Below, in pieces: positions 38,289 to 47,200 of a stretch of DNA of 64,000 nt. The DNA comes from Albula goreensis (taxonomy: Eukaryota > Chordata > Actinopteri > Albuliformes > Albulidae): the NCBI GenBank assembly GCA_022829145.1, contig CM040753.1:13344884-13408883 (forward strand), in the 5' to 3' direction. Below the pieces are notes generated by a model. It was not told where the DNA came from and made no database searches. It saw nothing but the letters and a program-made list of their open reading frames with translations. A program made the position numbers and the translations under genes. Numbering within the stretch: the first letter of the stretch is position 1; the number at the start of each line of letters is the position of its first letter.

Positions 38289-41200
38289 CCCAGGCTTCGT
38301 CCATGGACGTGAAGAACACATGGGTGTCTGAAATCAGGAAAGTTCTCACAGGGCAGCTGGAGGCTTGCAGAGGTATGATCACTGTCCACATGTGTGTACA
38401 CACACAGTTTGCTGTCTTGCCTGTGGTGTGTGTGTTTGCTCATTTTGCTGTCTCAGCTGTGCTGTGTGTGTGTGTTGTCTGCCTCTGTGACATTGCTGCA
38501 GGAGAAGCCACTGGAAAGCCATGCACTGACCGGCTTACTCCTCTGCTGGGCCTTGGCCCATTCATACAGACACAGCACAGAGGCTAAGACAGACATTAAT
38601 AACAGATATTAATAACCACAGACTGTGTAAGATGGGTAAGACCCGTTAGCACTCAGCCTGGCCTAGCAGACCCCAAACACCTGTGGCTTAGCATTCTGGC
38701 CGAGCCATCCCCATGTACTGTTTCAATGTGTTTTTCTACTCCTTCAGAGTAAGTTTGGTTTACACTGTCCTGTCTTACATCGATAAATCCCATATTTAGA
38801 TACAGGATTTATGTTTTCGATTCATGAGTCTGTTTGTGCAGGATCTTGTCTGTCATCTTCTGCCTTCTTGTGAGAGTATTTGTAACCCATAAAAGGATCT
38901 GTGACCTCTGCTACTGCATAGAAATTGCATTACATGATTTCTTGTTGATGAATATTTTATGTTGACTCATAAGCGTCCATGGTGTTCCAAGTGTGTCTTG
39001 CTGCATTTTAGCCTCTGCAACAATGTTGGCATATTGTGCCCCAGGATAAGAAATAAAACACACACACCCATGCAAGCAGGTGCACAGTGTGCCCAAGTTG
39101 GTGTATGTGCACACACAAAGACACATATGTGCCCACGTGTGTATATGTGCACACACAAACTCAGCCTCCTGTCTTGGGTTGTTGTTGCTGTTCAACATTC
39201 TCTTCTCCACTCTCTACAGAGGCGAGCCAGCTGCACCAGCGGATCACAGAGAATGTGTACCACGCTCCCATGAATGTGTCTAATGGCAGGTACTGTACTA
39301 ATGGCAGGTAGCTCCCCCACTCTCCCTGCCGTTACTGCAAGCCTGGTGCAAGAAGGCACAGGCATTTGAGGGACCCGTGCATGGACGTTAAATGGAGTTA
39401 AAATCATTTGTTTCCTCTTCAGAAACATGAGGAAGGCAGTCCTGAAGCAGTCCGACTCCTCCAGCCCTGAAACAGGACTCCGCAGGGGCAACCCCAGCCC
39501 CAACATGAGGCAGAAAGGTACGTCCCGAACCCCTCATCTCTGCAAACCAGTGCTCTTCGCAAAATCGAGGTGTCATGTCGACCCCATCTTGCAGCAAACC
39601 TGCAAAGGCTGCATCCCCACCATAGATCTGTAAATCATACGCTCAGCAAAATCACATCATCAAGCATGCGCCTGCCAATAGCGTGGCTATCCGCCATGTT
39701 TTATTCAAGCAGAGGCTGGAGCGGCCCTGGAATTCCAGCCTCCTCAGGCCAGCCGCTGGCCCACAGAGTAACCCTGGCTGACCACAGGCCTCGTCGTGAC
39801 TCAGTCGTGGGCGTCCGCATGCCAGACAGAGAGGTAACAGGTGTGATTTCACACCTCAGACAGCCCTGGATCTGACAGCTCATACTTAACGAGTGGAAGC
39901 ATGTCCTTTGAAAATGTGACCGGTAAACAGCGCTTCCGCCTCCCTCTGGGTCAGTGGGCAGGATCACTGGCTCTGTGTGTAACTCAACCCGACAGGTATT
40001 TACCCCTGCGCATGACAGGGCCAGCTCCGCTCCATCAGCCAGATGTCCCAGCTTCATGTCATTCTTGCATGTGAAAATTAACAGGGAAAAAGCAGCAAAG
40101 CTGATAATAAACAGTGATAATAAGCAGTGAATACTTCTTGGCCACAATTGAAAGTGCAATATCAAATCAAATTACATTTTTGGAATTAATATCAATTTTT
40201 TGTGAACGATTCGCACTTTGATCTAACTTTAAATAGCTGCCCTTTATATGTATTTTGCTAACTTGCATCCAGAAAAAAGGACAAGTATTATCATCAGCTA
40301 AGTTTCTAAATATTGCAATGAGACAAAAGCATTTGACATATCCACAGCATGATGTAATAATGACTCTTAGATAAATAATTAGTGTAAACTATCTCTAGGC
40401 TTTAATAGTCAGATGAATGCTTGGTCAAAGCTGTAGTCAAAGTAACTGCACATATATTACAAAATGAAGCAAACAGTACTGCAGCATCATATTAGTTGGA
40501 AAGTTATCAAACATTATGATTATTAATTTAGTACTATAAACATAAAGGGTACTATACATTTGCAGTATTACTTAGATATGGAAAGCACTTTGTAAAAAGT
40601 TGTAATGCCCCCTTAGCTAATGGAATCTCAGTCAGAAATGAGAAGGAAAATGACAAGAGACATGATGGTTACATTAAAGAACCACTGATTTGTTACTGTG
40701 AAACATAGTGTCATTTCGCATTTCATAAATATAAAATTCTGTAGTTAAATGGCATGTGTCAGTAAGAGCAGATTGTAAATGTATGTGTTATGTTGTGTCT
40801 ATGAGAAATATGCATTAATTTAGTATTCATTTTGTCACGTGTTATGATGTTTTTGTGTCAGTCCAAGTGAAATAAAATATTGTCCTTGGTTTTAGAGGTA
40901 AATCAGCAGTATACTGCTATAAGCTCATTTTGAAGCATGTAACTGAATTTCAACTGCTCATCAACCGCTCATGACCTTATAGAAATCTTATGTTTTAGAT
41001 GTGTATGAATATTTAATGAAAAACCAATCAGAAGATATCTCTGTTACTGGAGGAGGTTTAGGAGAGTTATGAATTTAAAGGATCGCAAGCTTAAATCTAA
41101 TTTGATATGCATTTAAATAGAAAACGCAGAGTACTTTTCAAGTAAGTTCTGTTTTGCAATTAAGAGTACATCTGTACCTTTTATTATATTCACACTGAAG

Positions 41201-44200
41201 GCTTTGTGTCACATCAAAGAGCATTCATTTTTGAAAGTGAGTAGGTTTCTTTGTTGATGCTTGTCTTTGGTGCTTGGGGCCTCATTTACACAGCACATGA
41301 ATGGCCCTGTGGTCTCAAGGACAGCACTCTTTCCACATTGCACTTTTGGTCTTCTCGGCCCTTGAGTAACTGCTCGGTCTTAAGTGTTCTGGTTGCGCGG
41401 TAAACAGTAATCAGCCGACGGGGAAAGGACAAGCAAGCGGCACCGGCGAGGCACAGACACACGCTCTCGCTGCAGAGCTTCGTTAGCGCAAGGTTTAGCC
41501 AGTGCAGCCTACTCTGGTGTCCGTAATGAGGTCGGAGCCCAGAACGCCCGTCCCCCGTCGAGGATTTGGCCACCTGTTTTCGCATATTTTCGGCAGCGGT
41601 GTTTGTGAGCCATTCTGTATGAAGCTCTGCCCACTCTTGACCAGCATGCATTCTCTCTCATACCAAGCCAGAAAACACAGATTTGTTTACCCAGGAAAGC
41701 CCACCAAAACAATCCGGCCCAATTAGAGGGACCACACTGGGCAGCTTTGGTATACATGTTTCGGGACTGGACCGGACAGTTCTGGCATGTGTGTTTCATG
41801 GAGAATGGCCCTATGCTCTGCAGGCATGGAGGATCAGCTGGAGGTTACAGAACACAGTCTCTCAGGAGTCACATGACAAAGAGACCAGAGAGATTCCATC
41901 CAGTAGTCTTTGGCCTGGTTCAAAGCAGATTGCAGTCTGAGCAGTACTCTTAGGTCTGATTTAAAGCTGATTGCCGTGTGTGGAGTACTTGTAGGCCTGG
42001 TTTAAAGTTGCAGTCTGAACATTTCTCTCAAGCCTGGTTTAAAGTTGATTGCAGAGTGTGCAGTTCTCTTACTCCTGGTTTAAAGCTGCTTTCTCATGCT
42101 TCCTTCTCGCCCTTCCATGCTGTCATATCTGCCTTTCCCTTTTAGCCGATGTGTCTACCAGCCAAAATGATCGTGCCACTAATGCTAGAAAGCGATTCAC
42201 ACTGCAGGGCCTCTCCAACCGCAGGTCCCTGCCTCAAGGTAACCCTCTGCACAGCTTGCCTGTGTGGCCAGTGATGTCATTGTCAGGAGCCTGTCTGTGT
42301 GGCTGATGATGTCATCATTCTGAGTCTGACTGTATGGCCAGTCATGTTTGTTTCAAGTGTCCACAGCCTGTCTGAGATGTCATGTCCACAGCCTATATAT
42401 GTGTTGTAATTGCCTACAGCTTGTCTTGTGTGACTGGTGATGTCATTGTCTTAATTGCTGTCATGCACTCTGCTTTTCTTTGTCTTTGCCTCCCCCTGTC
42501 CACCCCACCTCATCTTATATCCTGCCCCTCCAAATGCCACAAGGTCTTGTCTTGCCAGAGGTGTACAGGTCCCTCCTTCTCTTATGGCTGCTGTGCCATG
42601 TTTTGATGTGAACCTTAAGAGATGAAAGCCTGGAAAACTAGGAACTCTGTACTTTCCTCTGTACTAGTTCTTTCAGTGCAAACAGGAACAGACTCCTTCA
42701 CTGGAGGTAAACAGGGAAGCTAAAATCTCTGAACTAATGTGATACCAGTGCATGGTGTTTTAATATCACTATCACTTCATTAGGATTTGAAACTGTATCA
42801 TCAGTGTTAAGACCTATTGAATTCAGTACTTTCTAGATGTTATTGAACAAGGGGCAAATTAGCCTAAGAGATGTTTATGAATGAGAAATCTTGTCATGAC
42901 TAATTACAGAATAACGCTGCTTCAGATTTATTTGAAGACATAGCGCCTGTTTGGACTTCACAGAATGTTTGTGCCATTCTAAGCAATATCAAATCCCAGG
43001 ACAAGACTTTAAGATTAAACCTGAGGTAATAAAGCAAATGGATTTTCAATTTGTATGCAAGGTTGTTTGTTTTGATTTGTTGTGTACCTTTACTGTTTTG
43101 AGCTGTAGTTTTAAAATTTGGGTCTGGAATGTTTTAAATGAGACATTAGTATTAGAATGCTGAGCACAGTCGGTTGGCTATCGATGATTCTGCTGAAGTA
43201 AGTCTGTTTATTATGGAAAAGATAGCTCAGTAGCCTGATAAGTGGAAACATTAAGCTATGTTTTGGTACTTATTGGCCTACTGATGTAATGGTGGACTGT
43301 GAACTTTAGTTGTCGATAAATTCCATCTTGTTAGCATATCCAGCATTGATTTTTCATCTTTGCCTGTGGAACCAGCTCCTGCTGTAAGAAACCCTGACTC
43401 CTCTTTATTATTCTGTTGTCTTCCATCTTGTTTCTCTCAGTTATCATGTGTTTTTGGCCATTCTCAAATCAACTGCTTGTCTGTTCAAACACTGCTGAGT
43501 GAAACTAATGTTTGTGGAAATGAGCACACTTTAAGCTTCCCCTGCCTTTGTGAGAGGGATCAACAGTTACAGATTTGCCAGGGTCTGAAGACTAAAATAA
43601 AAATGATGCAAAATCTATCCTGAAGCCAAAAAAAAGGATCCTCTGAGCAAATCTGGTGCTGGTAGCTCCTGCTATTAAAAAACCCTCGCTGCCTGTGTTC
43701 TCCTTCCCCTCTCCTTTCATTTCTTTTCTGTCTAATTGCTAACCCCTCCCTGCCTCTTGCCTCAGAACCTACACCTAAGGAGACAGATGTGACACGCCGC
43801 TTCTCTTTAGCATCCTCTATGAGCACCTCCGCCACTAGACGCACAAAAGGTACCTGATTGCCTGCCTTCCCCCACTCTCCCACCTCCTCCTCTGTTATTA
43901 GACACTTTTTTAGCTGCTGAGAACTGGTACAGACTAGTTCGTTAGAGTGGCTGTACAGAGAGCCAGCTGAAATAATGGAACAAGTATGGACTGAAAACAC
44001 CTACCATCATTTTCTGTATAAATCACACACATTTTTAAGGCCTTTATGAAATTAATGAAATGCAAAAAATAAAAGAACAAATAGAAGCACATTGCAACTG
44101 TCTACAAATATTTAAAAAATAAAAAGCTGGTAATAGTGAATCCAAAATAACTTAATTGGTCATAATCTATACATTTTGATAAGATGACTGAATGTAGAAT

Positions 44201-47200
44201 TCCATTCCAAAATTTTAATACAGAGTCATAAGTGGAACTCATAAGAATATCAGCTGTCTTTCATTTCAGTGAAGAGAAAGAGTCTCAACGTTATCGGTTG
44301 ATTTATTTTAACGTGTACATTGCTCTGCCCAGGTCCTCTATCTGGTAACATTAAAACCAAGCGACATGAGATTAAGAGTGACCCCACACCGCTGGGGTAT
44401 GAAGGTATACCAGGATGTGCATGCGGAATACAGAATGCTGAATGTCTGCATGGTTAACGTGATGTGGAGTGCTTGGTCTGCATTGATTCATTATCTGCAT
44501 GGAATGTCATAATTTAGATGATGGAATGATGGCCATGATCTTTGATATGAATGGAATTATTTACTGCCATTTGCACTGTTACTGAAGTACATAAGGCCAG
44601 AGGTTTGTTCTCAGATTTAGCATGTGTTGTTGCATAAATCTTGTTTTTGGTGTGTTTTTTTAGTGAAAAAGGAAAGATCTGGATGAGTATGCTTGTATGT
44701 GTCATGGCAGCAGTAATGCTGAACGAGTAATGAATTGCAGTTGTCAGTAAATAGTTCATTTTCCGCTCCAGAAACTTTACGTGATGCTACCCCAGCAGAA
44801 AGCAAGCGTAAAAATTCCTCAACTACGAATCAAGCTGTACCTAGATCTGCCTCCCAACCAGGTAAACAACAATGGACGTGTCCAGAATTCCATTGCCAGC
44901 ATCACCCTTTGTGTTTCGGGGCATTTGTTTTTAGTCCATTGCTGTCGTTGGTGCTTTCATTTCTTTCACATTTATTTTGTATTGCTGTTTTTTCTGTATA
45001 TGATTATATTCTGTTCAAATTTTTACTCTTTTTTTATTATTTTTTTTTTAGGTTTTGCAGAGTGATGATCTATTGTGGCTTATGTTCCATACGGACCATG
45101 TCTTGACATATCAGAAAGCGTTGCTTGCTGTGCATTTAAACCGTTTCCTCTTTCAGTGGGTCAGGCCCTTGAGAACAGTGATCTGTATGTCAACAGGACA
45201 CACCTGAAAATAGAAATAAAAATAAAAAACAGAATTTCTTTCTTCACAGGAGATATTGTCACCACTGTGTGATTTTGTTATGTTTTGTTTTTTTTTGTAC
45301 TGTGGAAGATCTAAAAGCACAAGTCTCATGTTGATGTTGTTTCAGGTTGCACACAGAGGCATCTACCTTCAGTGGACGTCGAAGACTTTGAAACCATTCC
45401 TTCAAGTGCCGAGGAGCTCTCAAACTCATCCGACGCTGAGGAAGAGTGTGGTGATAAAAACGTACGTTCCATTAAATAAGACCTGACAAGCAAATTCACC
45501 AGTTTCTCTGCCTCAGTTTCCATAAGCCTTCCAAATCCCTTTAAAAAAGACTTTCTCCTTAATTATTTCCCTCCATTACTGTTCCTTGTTAACACAGACT
45601 GACTACTTGACATTTAAAAGACAGAGAGAGTGAGAGATTAGCCTACTGCAGGTCTCCCTTGGGGCTCAGCTGAGGAGGATTTTGCCTTCAATTATAATCT
45701 GTTTTACGTGGGAGAGCTGAGATCTACCCTTTTTTTCTTTGTGGGGGTGCTGCATTGACAACAATGATGGAGATGGAATTTGATGTCAGTGAAATGGATT
45801 CCCACCCCTCCTTCCATCTTTGGCCCCACCAAAGGCCTTCCTTTGCATCTTTTAGCTGGGATTTGAATTTGAATTATTTATTGAATTACCATTCCTGGCT
45901 AAAAGTCCGCACTGGCAAGCCAACTGGCTTAGCTGTGTCAGGTTAAAATGTAGAGTTAGCCAATGAAATTCATTTTGTCCCTCTCTGCTGACCTCTGCTG
46001 TCCAATTGGGCACCTGCAAGATTGTAAATTTCAATTACAGTTCTTCCAAAGAAACTGAAAGTATGTGATTCGTATTGCATCTGCAGTGTTTTAAATAGAA
46101 TATTCACCACTATGACTGTCAGGTTTAAAGTTGTTCAGACTTCATTTTAACAGACTTTTTCTCCTTTTTCGAATTGATAAAGTGGTTAATCAAAGAAACT
46201 TTTTAGCCATCGGCTTTGTCATCAATTTGTAAACTTTTCCAAATTGAAACATACATTAAAACTCATATGTAGTTGTCATCCTTTCATGATCATATTCAGC
46301 AAAATGCAACAATCCAACTTTTTTCGTAAAAATGTATTGTATATGCTCTGTTCTGAAATCAGATGCTCAACCCACAAAATTGCATGCGGTTGATATGGCT
46401 GAGAGCAAGGACACAAGCTTTGTATACAATGCAGTAAATAACTTGAAGGCTTATGTTCCTGTTGATCACCCATGCAATTATATACCACAAATAATTCACA
46501 CTTAAAGTATGCAAGTGAATGGATAAAAACATATTTTACTGACTCCTAGTTGTAGTACTGTTTTGTAAACCTTTTTGTACAGTTCAGGCATTTACCATGT
46601 TTATAGCACACATAGCATTTACACAGTAACAATATGTATTAGACATTTTAATAGATTTATTTATGCAAATGTAGCATGTTTGAACTCAAAACAATGACTA
46701 CCGTTAATAGTCCCACAGTTTCAAGACGGGCCAGTCTGATAACATAGTTCAGTCTATGTGGGAAATGCACAAAAAACTAAAAATCAGTTTCCTGTTTTCT
46801 CCCTCCTCTTTTTCCTGCTAGGGAGACCAGGATCGGTTTCGTGTGCAGTTGACATATGAGGCGAAAACAGCACAGGACCTGTCTTTGGAGTCAGGAGATT
46901 TAGTGCAGTTTCTGGAGGAAGCGGAAAATGGCCAGTGGTGAGAGACACCCCCAAATTCTCTGAAACACTTGAAGCACCTAGAGAACAATAAATAATGTGT
47001 GGAACAGGTCATTCAGCCAGTCCTGCAGGGGCAGCATTTCTGTCCAGGCTTTATTTCCTGTTCACTTGTTGCTCTTCATCACAATTATAAAAAAAGTTAA
47101 CTTCAGTAATAATAAAAAAAATATTTTCCAACGGCAATGCGTGTTGCTAGAATGAGTTGCCAATGTTGCCTGTGTTTAATGAGTAATTAAATGATGAATA

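Noticed and set aside
38084-38587. Frames with long His-Thr or Cys-Val runs
   Set aside because: They are translations of the TG/CA microsatellite.
39701-40165. 154-residue - strand frame
   Set aside because: Intronic, with no family resemblance and no partner exons.
43560-44000. 146-residue - strand frame
   Set aside because: It overlaps mcf2l2 exon 27 in antisense; the frame is chance.
45156-45272. Possible extra exon after CCTCTTTCAG (VGQALENSDLYVNRTHLK)
   Set aside because: The acceptor is good but no GT donor follows in a suitable place and the frame ends in low-complexity AT sequence. It could be a rare alternative terminal exon, unsupported.
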